Positions 34,801 to 46,600 of a DNA stretch of 64,000 nt are shown piece after piece (within the stretch, counting starts at the first letter, position 1; every line of letters begins with the position of its first letter). A program made the translations under genes and the position numbers. Under the pieces are notes generated by a model, which saw only the letters and a program-made list of their open reading frames with translations, was not told the DNA's origin and did not search any database. Source of the DNA: Daldinia sp. FL1419 (Eukaryota; Ascomycota; Sordariomycetes; Xylariales; Hypoxylaceae); assembly GCA_025201765.1 (NCBI GenBank), contig MU623470.1, forward strand, positions 1-64,000. Reading direction: 5' to 3'.

Positions 34801-37353
34801 CGCTTAACTACTTCCTCCCTCCTCGGGGTGAACAAGGTCCAAACCCTATGAGAATGATGCAAAAAAGGGGATCTTGCATCACGTATTTATTCAGCACATC
34901 TAGATCTCACGGTCAATGCTTTGACCAACTCTTATTAGAACCCGACCCGACAGCCGGGGAGGGCTAAAAAACCAGACCGTCTTATTTACTTACTACTTAC
35001 TTCCCCTGAATATGATTGTCACCTCAATAGGATAAAACCTCTGGCATTAAGTCGAGACGATGTTGATGGATTTATTTCACCAAAAGCATGCAACTAACAA
35101 CATTAATCTTTTATATCTTGACGTGCTCCAATGATAAAACCAGCGTCAACAGAATGTCGCAACTGCATGCAAGTGTTTATAGCCTTAAGGTTAAATAGGC
35201 GGGGCCGCTTGAGGTTACAGTGGTTCATGTAGTTCAACTCCAATTGCCGGTGGGCTATTGTCCCCAATACGGACAGTTACATAGGGTCTTTTACAAAAAG
35301 TACACAACCAAGTCGTCACATAATGGAACGTTCTTACGAACAAGATCTTCTACACTAGTGTATATACCTAGGTAGATAGGTAGTTATATAATATAAAACG
35401 GTTATCAAGTCTATACTATAACAGGTAATCAATCACCTCTTTATAAAGAAGCTAGTTATATCTATTAACTACCTAAAGTAATAGTTTTCATGGTGACAGC
35501 TTTGTTAACCTAACAGCATACTCCATGCTCAATCCCAATACTGCCCACTCTCATATTCATTAGGAGGCCCCACGCGAGATAAATCTCGTTGTTTTTAGAG
35601 TCGGCGCTACCTGGGATTCGAAGTATCGACACGCCGGATCCGTAGTTGACTTGCACAAGTATCGTATGTTGTAACTCAGAATAACTACCTACCTAGCCTA
35701 AGAGGGTATCTAAAGGTTTCTTTCCTTTCCTCTTCTTCTTTCAATCCCCATAGAATTAGCCTGCTAGCAAATTTAAGTTGCAACTACCTGTAACTAACCT
35801 GAGAGAAGGTCATCTAAAAGCAGCAAGGATTCACGAGGCGCAGATTGTGATTCCACTCTACCCCACAATCTACTCATATATCTGGTGTAGGCCGACTGCG
35901 GTACGGACAATTATGATGTAGTATTTAGCTTCAAGTAGTTTGATATTCCAGCATCACATATGGTATGATGAAAGGGCTTTTGCTTATTGAACATGAGTGT
36001 CGACAAAGAGATATCCTACGATACGGTCCAGAAAAAGGATCTATACTTATTGTTGTTATTACGGTAGATATTCTTCAGTAACCTTCAACCCCTAATCAAA
36101 CAAGTAATCAGTTATCTGATTCAACTAGATTCTGCAATGCATCCCTATAGAAATCTCCGGCCGTGCGTGCATTTGAAGTGTCGTCGATCATGATCTGATT
36201 CCCCAATCCCCGTGCTCAAAAACCAAGCTTTGTGCATTGAAAGTATTAAAAAAGTGATCGTGCGCAGCCAATGCGACACGGGAAACACCGACGATGCCGC
36301 GGCTAAGACGAGCTGCCCAGTCTTTTTCCTTCAGACTGGGCTTCCCACATGCATCTGAATTCTACGCTCAGTGGGCGACGATGGACGGCCAAGACCTGAA
36401 GCCAACAGAATTTCAGTGATCCCACTTGCCTGAGCGTACATATAAAGGTATAAAGGTGTGCGAATGTACGCTGTGCCTGCGTGCATGCCGTTGGGTAGTG
36501 ATGAGTGCAGTTTTAGGAAATTTCTCCTATTCGCAGTAGGTCTCAACCCATTCCGCATCTCTTCGCACATATTCCCGTTCATCCTTTGCGAATAAATATC
36601 CCAATTATGTTGTTAGCCAAACGTTCTACCACTTTGACCGCTTGCCAACTCCACCGCATTCTGGGGCTGTGAAAATATTTGCGATCTAGAGACTATCTTT
36701 CGCGTCTGAGGTGGTACACAAGATGGACCAGGATCATTTGCTGAGTGAGGCTATCAAAGGTCTAGGTTAACTACCAACATCTTAAAAATCAGATGGAATA
36801 TATTGCTTTTAAGAAATTTCTCTTTCCACGTCTCCTAGACACGGCAGAGAATTGATTTGGAGGCAAGGGCATGAGTACAACACAATCCCAAATTTATAAA
36901 AAAAAATAAAAAATTTTTTGATTTATGTCGTAGAGGAGTAACCATGGAACTCGAGATCCCAAGACAACGGCACGGCATATGTTTTGTCAAAACCGGAGTC
37001 GACATGTCAATATTTAATAAACGCATATGAATGCTTACATGGGTACCCCCAAGTCATGTATTTAAGCTAATCAATTTGAAAGGAGGGGTTGTGCTACCTG
37101 AGATAATAATATCAACGCTTTGTATCACGTGCTACGCGTCATTGTCGCGCCCAAACAATTATTACGCGTTGTTTGCTCGGGATGAGATTTTCCAAACTTG
37201 ACGATTAATGTTTCGTCCCAGATAGGTACTTAAGTCAACACCATCAAGGATTAATTGGACTTCTTGGTTCCAGGCTGTGCTTCAATCGGTTGGCTCAAAT
37301 TCACATATTTTGGAGTTTTCTACTCGCTAGTTCACCGTCAAAATCATGTGAAA
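31864..37353. other. 5.5 kb gene-free divergent region, kinesin / EME1
   Basis: No supported gene in 5.5 kb. It holds many CCTA/TAGG islands (about 32850-32910, 33190-33230, 33530-33560, 34470-34560, 35360-35390), a 9-bp hairpin at 36315-36341 and an A/T-rich stretch near 36895-36925. Frames of 60-109 codons here have no domain and overlap simple sequence. Confidence 0.5.
36315..36341. repeat. 9-bp inverted repeat
   Basis: GCCCAGTCT at 36315-36323 is complementary to AGACTGGGC at 36333-36341 across a T-rich loop. Function unknown; it lies about 1 kb upstream of EME1. Confidence 0.7.
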
Positions 37354-39444
37354 ATGCCAACCGAAGTTATTAGTTTACTATCTTCGAGCCCGACTGCTCC
37401 AGTCTCTACGCGAGTAGACAGAGCCCCTCCTTCTAGGCTTCTCGATTATAGTTCCCATGATCTGACCACTGCGTCACCACCAAAACAACCCTGTGGTATA
37501 AAGCGAAAAATCAGTGGGCACCTACAGAAAGATGACGACTTTTTATTCCTTTCGGATGAATCAGACGCAATTGGGGATATTGATGGCAATGTAACCAAAA
37601 AAGCCAGGACTTCGACTTCTACGACGCATCTCAAGAAACGGGAGGATATTACTTTCAAAAAGACCAAGTCCGCAGCAGGCCCATCCAGGAGTCTCCAGCC
37701 GCTTTCGCCAGTTGCACCAAAACAATGGACTTCAGCAGTTGACCCCATAGAACATAATAGCTCCCCTAATAGTTTCGCAGCTCGCAAACTCCCCGCTAGA
37801 ACAGATATTTCATCGGATCCGTTCGAAAGTCCACCGAAGAAGCGGGCAGTTACCAACGCCAAATCATCTCTATTAGATCTGTCAAGCGATCCATTTGGGA
37901 GTTCACCTGGGAAAGGCGTGGATAGACATCAATCATCAACAGGCTCTAGCCTCCCGAATTTACCGGTTGATGGCACATCCGATTCTCTGGGGAGTAAAAA
38001 ACCGTCGAAGGCATTTGTATTCATAGACCTTTCCGACGACGAACTAGAAAGCCCCAAGAGAAATGAACCGCCTAGGAAATCAAAGCAAAATGGAGCTTGG
38101 GATCCAATATCGAGTTCAATGCCAGAAATCAGGGCACAAAAGCGAGACAGCTTCACAGACTCAGACTCGGATTCTGACTTGCCGGAACTAAGCGAAATCA
38201 ACTTCTCTAAATCAAATTGGCGCATGCATAGTCTATCGCCTTCGCCGCCCCGCAAAGGGTCTAGAGCAGTAGCCAAAATTCCGACAGTCAAGAAGACTTC
38301 AGAGCCGAAGAAAACTAACGAAGAAAAGGAGCAAGAAAAGAAGCGAAAGGCTGAGGCCAGGGAAGCAGAAAAGGAGCGGAAACGAGTTGAAAAGGAAAAG
38401 GCAAAACAACAGCGAGCCATGGACAAGGAGAAGGAGAAAGCATTGGCTGAAGTTAATAAACTCAAAACTGACAGAAAAATTGCCGTACCTGAGATGATCG
38501 TAGACCTTCCTAACACACTAAGCATCGCCATGAGAACCCAGATAGAAAGGCTGCTCGGCAATATGGATGTCCAATTCGAATATTGGGATAGCCACATCAA
38601 CAATGTGGTTAAATGGCGGCGAAAATTAAGCTCCAGATATAACGAGGAGCTAGGGCACTGGGAGCCGATCCCGATGCGCATTCAACCGGAAGAACATGTT
38701 ATGGTGGTCATCGAAGCTGCCGATTTCGTTAAGCTCGTTCTCGGCCCCGAAGGCCAAGATCTCGAAGCTCACGTCCTAAACATGCAAACGAGCTTCCCCG
38801 ACAGCTCATTGGTCTACTTGATAGAGGGACTTACGCCTTGGATGCGCAAAAATAAGAATATCCTCAATAGAAGATTCGCATCGGCGGTTCGCGCCCTCGA
38901 CACTAACAACGATGCGGGATCTACCTCATCCAATCAGGCTCAGTCCCGACGCCGGAATAACGCCCAGCAAGAGTACATTGATGAGGACGCCATCGAGGAT
39001 GCGCTACTCTCCCTCCAAGTCGTTCATGGGGCCTTGATTCACCACACGAATGCGCAAGTCGAAACAGCGGAGTGGGTTGCCGTCTTCACGCAACATATTA
39101 GCACAATTCCGTATAGAAGAGCGCGGGACGCAGCTGCGGACGCTGGGTTCTGCATGGAGGTTGGTCAGGTGCGAACGGGCGAGGATGCTAAAGACACTTA
39201 TGTACGCATGTTACAAGAGGTAGCGCGCGTTACAGCGCCCATCGCGCACGGCATCGCCGCACACTACAGTACCGTCAGCCAGCTCGTTCGTGGGCTCGAG
39301 GAGAACGGGCCTCTCGCGCTCGAAAATTACCGCAAGTGCGCCAACAAAGATGGTGCCTTCTCGGACCGTACCATCGGCCCGGCTATTAGCAAGAGGATGT
39401 ATAAGATTTTCACCAGTCAGGATCCGGGGAGCATGGATGTATAG
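37354..39444 (+). CDS. eme1: EME1-like subunit of the MUS81 structure-specific endonuclease (696 aa)
   Basis: Mus81-Eme1 cleaves branched DNA such as 3' flaps, replication forks and nicked Holliday junctions in the nucleus. The first ATG is at 37354; the frame extends upstream only without an ATG. The N-terminus begins MPTEVISLLSSSP, an acidic/hydrophobic SUMO-interaction-like motif typical of fungal Eme1. Residues up to about 300 are disordered, with repeated SSDPFESP/SSDPFGSSP-like motifs and serine-rich acidic stretches. A highly charged coiled coil (about 315-370, Lys/Glu/Arg-rich) precedes the ERCC4-like nuclease fold, which starts near residue 378 (PEMIVDLPNTLSIAM). The catalytic ERK-type motif of MUS81 is not seen, as expected for the non-catalytic partner. 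The C-terminal part would hold the helix-hairpin-helix dimerisation region. Single exon. Confidence 0.9.
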   Translation: MPTEVISLLSSSPTAPVSTRVDRAPPSRLLDYSSHDLTTASPPKQPCGIKRKISGHLQKDDDFLFLSDESDAIGDIDGNVTKKARTSTSTTHLKKREDITFKKTKSAAGPSRSLQPLSPVAPKQWTSAVDPIEHNSSPNSFAARKLPARTDISSDPFESPPKKRAVTNAKSSLLDLSSDPFGSSPGKGVDRHQSSTGSSLPNLPVDGTSDSLGSKKPSKAFVFIDLSDDELESPKRNEPPRKSKQNGAWDPISSSMPEIRAQKRDSFTDSDSDSDLPELSEINFSKSNWRMHSLSPSPPRKGSRAVAKIPTVKKTSEPKKTNEEKEQEKKRKAEAREAEKERKRVEKEKAKQQRAMDKEKEKALAEVNKLKTDRKIAVPEMIVDLPNTLSIAMRTQIERLLGNMDVQFEYWDSHINNVVKWRRKLSSRYNEELGHWEPIPMRIQPEEHVMVVIEAADFVKLVLGPEGQDLEAHVLNMQTSFPDSSLVYLIEGLTPWMRKNKNILNRRFASAVRALDTNNDAGSTSSNQAQSRRRNNAQQEYIDEDAIEDALLSLQVVHGALIHHTNAQVETAEWVAVFTQHISTIPYRRARDAAADAGFCMEVGQVRTGEDAKDTYVRMLQEVARVTAPIAHGIAAHYSTVSQLVRGLEENGPLALENYRKCANKDGAFSDRTIGPAISKRMYKIFTSQDPGSMDV

Positions 39445-40102
39445 AATTACTTGGGCTGGTCACTTTAGGTATCGGGCATTGTTTAATAAACCTTGGGTTC
39501 AAGCCAAGTTTAGTTAGATATTTCAATTGATTATTGTATTCTCCATTATTGTCCATTTCGGATTCCTCGGCGACTCTTTCGCCCCCAATCCCCTGTGCTC
39601 GTGCGCGCATGTACCCGCGACAGGGCTGTGTTCCTGGCGCCCAATGATGTGATTATGGGGTGGCTGCATGCTGATGACCTGCACTAAGGCGACTCGCCGC
39701 CCACTTGAAGCGGATCAATGGATACTGTTCCCATAAAAGGACGCTCAAATTATACTTCTAGTCGTGATTGTATTGTATGTACATATTATGCGCACTGGAT
39801 GTGCTTCCTCCCCGCCGCGTGCTGACTACGGCTAATTTACCCCAGATCTGTCGGGGTAGGGGATCGCGCTCAGCAGTGGAGAGGCAAAAGTGAGTTATTG
39901 GCTCTCGAACCCGCCGGTAATACACTATTATTGCGCGTAGCTGCGGTGTCTGGCGATTTCATGCTAGCGAGCGGTTCCGAAGACTCGCTGGGCTTCGGTA
40001 GCTCCAGGGTCTTCAACAAGCTTCTGGCAGCATGAGTTCGAGCAAACCAGCTTCGCTGGAAGGTAAGGTATGGTAGGTAGTGATGGTGAATCCTGACTCC
40101 GT
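39445..40102. other. Convergent spacer, EME1 / BTB gene
   Basis: Both 3' ends point into this stretch. No other feature is seen. Confidence 0.5.
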
Positions 40103-41724
40103 TCATGGCTTGGCAAGTAAGGCTTCAGGCGTGGCAAATCCGGTTTTCCTAGCCTGGACAGCGAGGTGTTTGAGGTGCGTTTCCGTTAGTAACGAAGGAA
40201 TCGAGCTTAACGTGTTTTCGACTTCGGTGCTCACGCTATCCACCGAGGAGAATAAGGAGTTGTGATGGCTGTCCTTATTTATGTCGTTTTCTATGAGAAG
40301 TAGTTTTTGGGCGAGGGTGGTTATGCTGTACGGGAGATCAGTTAGGGATTCGGGGATGGGCCAAAGCCCATGACGGTGGAGCGCTTGGATAGTCTTTCCA
40401 AGCGTGAGTGCCAGGCACCTTTCTTTGTTAAAGGAGTCGCAAATCCTACAGAATGATACGTCGTTCCGGACAAGACGCCCGATAATATCGTTTAGCGGCT
40501 TGAGAAGCGCGACAATTGTCTCTAAGCGAACTTTCTCTATCCTCTCTGTAGACTTTGATTAGTTACGAGTAGAATAGGGGTTGAGCAATTAGACATACTG
40601 TATATTCCAGGCGGCTCCAAGGCCCCGACATATCGTAGGCTGTTTCCTGCCGAGGCGGAGCTATTCATGAGCATCGCCTTCGCCATCCCCTCAAATGCGA
40701 CCCGGTCCCCCAATTCCCACGCAATCCAGAGTCGCTCGTGGCAGAATTTCGTCCGTAACGATTGGCCCAACTTTTCGCATTGGTTATGCGTGGAGCGCGA
40801 CCAGCCCTTAGCCCACGGCCGTAAGACGTGGGTCATGTCGTATTTGTCCGTCAGGACGCATAGGTTGTAGAAATGCGTCGTGTAGACAAAATCTTCGTAA
40901 CCAGGAACCTTGTCAAAACGGCCATGGATAATATTGAGTATTATCGTCATGGCGGAGACATTGTCGTCGGGGAGTTTTACCACCCAATCTGACTTTCCAC
41001 TTTCCGGCGACGCCTTTTTACCCTCGGCAAATGCGCCATAGAGCATGCTCTTGAAGACAGGCGACGACCGCGCCATAGTCCTGGAGCAGACTACGAATTC
41101 CGCCGCCTGCGGACCCACCAGGAGGCACAGGTCGCCATTCGGGTCAGCAAGGGCCTTGAAAGGCCGAGGGGTCGATTCTCGGTCAGAAGTTGATTGCGAC
41201 TGCGCAGTGAATGAAGTAGCGGGAGTTACAGTGCCACTGGCATCGCTCGCTATGGAACTCCTCGACGCGGAACTCCTTGACCGTGAGATTGGCGAGGGGC
41301 TAGCAGGCGTGGTAGACCTTCCAATGCTGAAGAAGTTAAGTTGAGGGTTGACCGAGGTCCCCGACTGATTTGTTTGAGGCGGGTTGGTTTGGGGAGTGAA
41401 GCTAGGGACGCCATTGGTGGTTTGAGGAGTAGTGGTTCCAAATAGATAAGATGGAGTTTTACTGGTTTGCTTAGAGCCGCCCCCGAATAGAGTACTGTGA
41501 GATCGTTTATTCCTGGCTTTGTTTTGAGGAGTGGTGGTTGGAAATATAGTTGTATTTCCGGGTTTTCCAGGCGTCTGCTTAGACGCTCCGAAAGCTGATG
41601 TCGACTGGCCTGCCACTGTGGTCGAGCTTCCCCAGAGATTCCCTGGTGTCCCAAAGGAGACGGATTGGTTGACAGAGGGCTGGCTCGCTCCGAATATTCG
41701 AGGAGGTTGGGAAGCCATTGTCAT
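40103..41724 (-). CDS. BTB/POZ-domain protein with FG-rich N-terminus (522 aa, 2 exons)
   Basis: Exons 41724-40599 and 40545-40103, with a 53 bp intron (donor GTATGT, acceptor CTACAG). Residues 1-190 are low in charge and rich in Ser, Thr, Pro, Asn and Gln, with scattered FG/GLFG-like spots (SFGTPG, AFGAS, LFGGGS, LFGTTTP) resembling nucleoporin repeats. From about residue 195 a BTB/POZ fold follows: GDLCLLVGPQAAEFVVCSRT, then SPVFKSMLYGAFAEG, then LPDDNVSAMTIILNIIHGRF. This form is common in fungal BTB proteins. The C-terminal half is helical. BTB domains mediate dimerisation and often bind cullin-3; that role is not shown here. A second ATG at 41718 has the better context (ACAATGGC) and may be the true start. 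A T17 tract lies just upstream at 41787-41803. Confidence 0.85.
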
Positions 41725-44169
41725 CGCATTGCTTGAATTGAGTAAAATCCACGGAAAAATTCTTACGCGTAGAGAGGGCCCCAAGCTTTTTTTTTTTTTT
41801 TTTCTCCTTCCTCGCTCGTGTCTTTAGGGTCTTAGTCTCGAATAGTGTAAGGATCCGTAGGTAGTTAATAGTGTTAATACCTGTAGATCGACTCGTACCA
41901 AACTTGAGTTAAAATGAGCCCGATTATTCGCTAACCAAGCATCGGAATATGACCCAGATAAAATCACAAAGTTAGGTATCTGGGTATTTTTATGATCGTA
42001 AATGGAGTCTTGTTAAATGTAAATGTTCATATTCATGCACCAAAAAGTGGCTTCCGGGTAGGGGGGGAAATCGAATTTCCACTTACCGCCAGACGCATTG
42101 ACCACTTTTTTCGTGTTTTAGCATAATCAATTTAAAATAGAAAATGAAGGTATTTTAACTTCCCCCACGACCAGCACAAGCCGGCCTTATAAAATATATG
42201 AAAATTATATACATAGTACGCAGTTTATGTTTACATCAAGCATCCGCTCAAGCGCATTAGTTGGGAACCTATCATCTGCAGACAAACCCCGCCTCGCAAT
42301 AACAAAAGTTCAAAAGATGCAGAGGCAGATTTCTCTTCTTATCCGGGGCTGGCGGGGAGACTAGGGGAGACACGTATGGTATCCATACAGTCTTAGTCGG
42401 ATCGCCAACACTGTATTTCCCTGTATTTCCAAGCTATGGGTCCAGCTTAATTTTCTTATTTAACTAAGACGCGTCGTGACATAACCAAACTATTTGGAAG
42501 CTAATAAAGGAGATTTTCACATCTAATTTTGCGGAGGTGGCAAGGGTGCGTTGGCATGAATGAGGAAGCCTTGTTTAGTGCCTGGTAGCCTGGTAGGGTG
42601 ATGACATCTCCAGATTCTCAGGATTCTCCAAAGAGGTGGTTTGAAATGAGATATTAAAGGTCAAGAATAATCGCCATCCTTATCCTCTTACGGGATTCGT
42701 TTAGAGAAATTCGGCACGTCCCATCCATAACGTGATTGGTGACTTACACCCAGATATCATAAGATCACCCGCGCCTAACGCCTAACGTAGCGACGTCGTA
42801 TTCTCCATGTAGCCTCATAGTGGTTTGCTCTTATTAGTTATTAGATACCTAACCCACAAAACAATAAGAAAGATGATTTAATGGTTCGCCCCTTATCGCG
42901 ATTCGCCCAGTACTATGTACTATCAAGGGCATGAATTACGATTTCATTGGTATCACTCCCGGATGCAGGCCTCAAGCAGAGCATCTTTGGTAAGTTAATC
43001 ATCAAGGTTATACCTGGCAGTGGCACTTCAAAGCAACGTGAGCCTTTATATCAGTTAAAAGGGATAAGCCTGCCAAATCGCGCTCAAGTGCGTGTGGGCA
43101 AATCACGTTGCCTGGTTTAATCGCGATTGATCACACATAAACTCCTTGGACTAGTTTCTAAGCTGTTTCTTCAGCACTCGTTCAGATATGAAAGGGCAGT
43201 AGTAATATAGCACTCATTGATACAATTGCCCAGTATACTTTGAAAGCTCGTTCAGTTAGCAAGTACAAGTCCTTGGAGAAGAAACTGGTAGTAGTAAATC
43301 CCGTACGATGGAAAGCAGCACTTCCCTTGTCCGCTGATGTGACCTCTGAGGTATATCCGCGCTGCAGCAGGTTTGCTATGTATTAGAAGCCCTGTAATAG
43401 ATTAGTGTAACTACCTAGGTATAATCACGCAACTCGATATAGAAAGAGTTTGGCTAGGCGCAAGATATATATACTATGTAGTAAGATAATCTATTCTATA
43501 GGAAAGAGGTCTAAGTTACCAAAACTTCAATACTAAATGTCAAAGCCCAGTATTTATGGATTATAGAGTTATTTTAATGGATAATGCGTACCTACACTAG
43601 TCATCTACCTTGCGCGCCCCGTATGAGCACGTAATACATGCAGCCTTGCTTTGCCCCGGAACGCCTACGTTCTCGAAAGGAGATACAACATTGGCCACAA
43701 TATGATTTATTGATTATTATGATTGGGCATTCCCATGTCAAGAGTGGTCCACTATATTTGGTTGGCGTTTGACAGCATGGCCCTCGGCATAAACTGAATC
43801 TTATTATTCTCATTAATTTTTATATATTTTTTATAATTTTTTATATCATTGTTTTGGCTGTAGAACTGTTATATACCTATTCTAAAGGAACTGAAATGCC
43901 AAGACCACACCATTAAAATTCGGGACCGACTATACTTAGCATCTCCCCGATTTTGACTTGACATACACGTAAATGAGTGGTTGCGAGTAACTCAGAGCGA
44001 GGTCTCCTTATCACATACATTTATATCACACCATTTCAAAGCTTCCTAACCAATCCTTGCTGCTGAACAACGTCGAAGACGCGCCTCCAGGTGGGAGCAT
44101 GTTTAGGACTTCAGAATTCATTTAATTACTCGTCCCACTCCTCCGTCTAACCTCCAAACATGTCCGGTT
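41725..44169. other. Gene-poor divergent region
   Basis: No supported gene. It contains a T17 run at 41787-41803 and AT-rich patches near 43800-43850. It would hold the promoters of the BTB gene and of the DUF7924-like pseudogene. Confidence 0.45.
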
Positions 44170-45429
44170 ATGGCGAGGCTGCAAAATCGAAAGAGACAAC
44201 GCGCAAACGAACTCTCGCAAGAGGACTACCCGTGAGACGTCCCTCAAGCGAAGAAGATCAAGACGAGAAGCGAAATCGAACTTGACGCTTGGGCATCTTG
44301 GAAATATCCCCCCGAATTCTGGGACAGACTGTCCAAGGTCGAGCTAACCCGCAGGGCATTAGAAGAACTCAACCGACGGACCAAGACTCGGCGCCCTCCC
44401 CCGACACGTACCATTACCACCCCCAGAGACTTTGCCCGGTTCGCAAGACACGGCGGCCCAGACCTGTGTGATCTTCGAGGTGTAAATAGAGGCCATATGC
44501 CCTGTGTGAAGTATCTTTCTAATAAGACGATCTAATATTCAAAGCCGAGAAGGATTCGTCCCACTTACGGCGTTACGAGTTCCAGCCAGTCTTCGCAGAG
44601 TCGTGGGACCAAACCGACAAGCCCAGCTTCTACCCTTCCCACTTCGGCAACGACCAAGACCAATAAGTCAAGAGCCTACGACCGTAATTTCGATCAGCAT
44701 TTGACAGACTATCACATCTACCCATCTTATTCGTCGCAAAAGCCAGATTTAACCCACATCAGAACAGCGTTAGCAGTGCCCAGGCCATCGCTATCGCCAT
44801 CCCAATTTTCCGATGGCGCATTCGAGGCATTTGAGGAGGATAATGCTCGGGCGAAAGATGAAGACGATACATTAGCAAATGTGATTCCAACCATTCTTGG
44901 TCCAAGGAATCATGAGCACCCAGCTGCTAGGAAAACAGTTTTTGGGAACCTCGAGTACCTCACAGACGGGGCAATCGCCCCGGCTAAGCCAGACATTTAT
45001 TATAGGGCGTACCCTGCTCAGTTAGCTCGGTCTGCTCGCGAAAAGCTCAGTCGCCACATCGTGCCATCAACCACGCAGGACAAGCCGATGGCGCCGAACT
45101 TCTTCAGGGAAGTAAAAGGCCCGGATGGCAGTGCAGCGATGGCCACACGGCAAGCCAGCTACGACGGAGCGATAGGATCTCGCGCCATGCACAGCCTGCA
45201 GAACTATGGCCAGGACGGACCGGTCTATGACAACAATGCCTACACCTTTAGCTCGATCTACCACGCCGGCACAGGCACTCTTCAGCTGTACACCTACCAC
45301 CCGACCGCGCCGACTACGGAGGGAGGGCAGCCCGAGTACCATATGACCCAAATTGATACATGGGGGCTGACTGGCAAAGGTCTGTTGGTGATGGGTAGAG
45401 CCCGCTATCTACGCAAAACGCATACATAG
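44170..45429 (+). pseudogene. DUF7924-like fungal protein gene with an early nonsense codon
   Basis: Exons 44170-44481 and 44545-45429, with a 63 bp intron (donor GTAAAT, acceptor CAAAG). The frame reads MARLQNRKRQRANELSQEDY, then meets TGA at 44233-44235 (codon 22), and then continues with strongly family-like sequence: ASWKYPPEFWDRLSKVELTR, DFARFARHGGPDLCDLRG, APNFFREVKGPDGSAAMATR, then QASYDGAIGSRAMHSLQNYG, and YHAGTGTLQLYTYHPTAP. I recognise the pattern of a large, uncharacterised fungal family that I believe is DUF7924. No ATG follows the stop within exon 1. No intron of reasonable length removes the TGA. The C-terminus (MGRARYLRKTHT) is shorter than I would expect. CGA to TGA by one transition would explain the break. 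Confidence 0.7.
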
Positions 45430-46600
45430 TAGGCGGAATATGCCGCCTCCGCCGAAAAGGCATACGGACCTAAAGTCTCACCCAATGAGACTGGGTTTCT
45501 AGACATATTATAGCGGCGGAGCCGATTTTATGTTGCGAGCCACATCTCTGGCACGTTCTGGTATCCAGGGCAGTATGAATTATGCAACTGACATGACTGT
45601 AAATGACTGACTGACATGAAGCTGGTATTGTGTGCTAGGGTGCCACCATACTCTCTTAAACATAACCATGAATCTCTATCTAAAGCGAGGAAGTTCACGA
45701 TAATGTTGCTTTTCAAGGTAGCAGCGCGGTATCTCGAGGATTCTCGTACCTGCGGGGACCGTAACTTGTATAATCCTTAACGAATGGAGGCTTGACATCC
45801 CACCTATGAAGGTTGTGTTGCGATGCAACGTGCTTGTTGATAGTCCCACGAAACTGTCTAATTGTGGCCACTTTTGTATTGCGATAAGTCGACTTTTCTT
45901 CTCGGGTTACCTGTAAGAAGGAACATGTATCGAAAACAACTTGTTGACGTGTAGTGGAATATAGAGGCGATTTCTTTCGGAGAAAGACGGCAATCCTCGC
46001 GGGTACTCGGGTTTCCGGGAGATCCCTGGCAGACTAGCATATTGTGAGAAATGTACGCAATAATGGGATACTTCCTATCATTGGCCTTTTCTACGGTCAT
46101 TAAAGTTTTGGTTGCCATTTTGATACGATGGATTGATGATCAGTGATGATTGTGTTTCCTAGCATGGTGTGGATCCCATTGGGAGCACGAACCATCCGGC
46201 AGAATGTAGACCGCCCGGCAGAATCCTTACCGCCTGGGGACTGGCCTAATTGTGAATATCCTCGCTTCGCATCCTAGCATAGATTCTAGATAATTCATCA
46301 TCAATCAGTTTACTAACAGACTTACCAGGCCCTAACTATTACCTTAATAGTTGGTGCCCCGAGTCCCGGTACTGATATCGTGAATGCACACCTTTCCCAC
46401 CTTTGCTATCTTTGCCATCGATAGCAGCTGCGATAGGCATACCCGAAACACTGTCTCGATTCTGACTCAAGCTACAATCACTACTACCCAAGCTCGCTAC
46501 AGACATGGACAAGTCTGGAATAGGATCAGGATTGGTGGGTGGATAAGGTAGCTTAGGCTTCGTTCTGCTATCTAGAGCTGGAGGGTCATGCTCGACATCA
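45430..46600. other. Convergent spacer
   Basis: This lies between the DUF7924-like pseudogene and the HNH gene. An 86-codon minus-strand frame at 45858-46118 has no domain. A minus-strand frame at 46339-46600 continues past the HNH stop in another phase with a Pro/Ser/Asp-rich sequence. No feature is firmly supported. Confidence 0.4.

Noticed and set aside
35565..35660. Possible tRNA (TTCGAATCCC on the minus strand near 35610)
   Set aside because: The T-loop-like core has no matching T-stem, and I could not form an acceptor stem or anticodon arm around it.
44160..44284. Upstream ATG (ATGTCCGGTTATGGC) as the start of the DUF7924-like gene
   Set aside because: That frame ends after about 41 codons and is out of phase with the family-like sequence; no intron of workable length links them.
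45858..46118. 86-codon minus-strand frame beginning MATKTLMTVEKAN
   Set aside because: A possible donor after FLLTG has no clear downstream exon, and no family is recognised.
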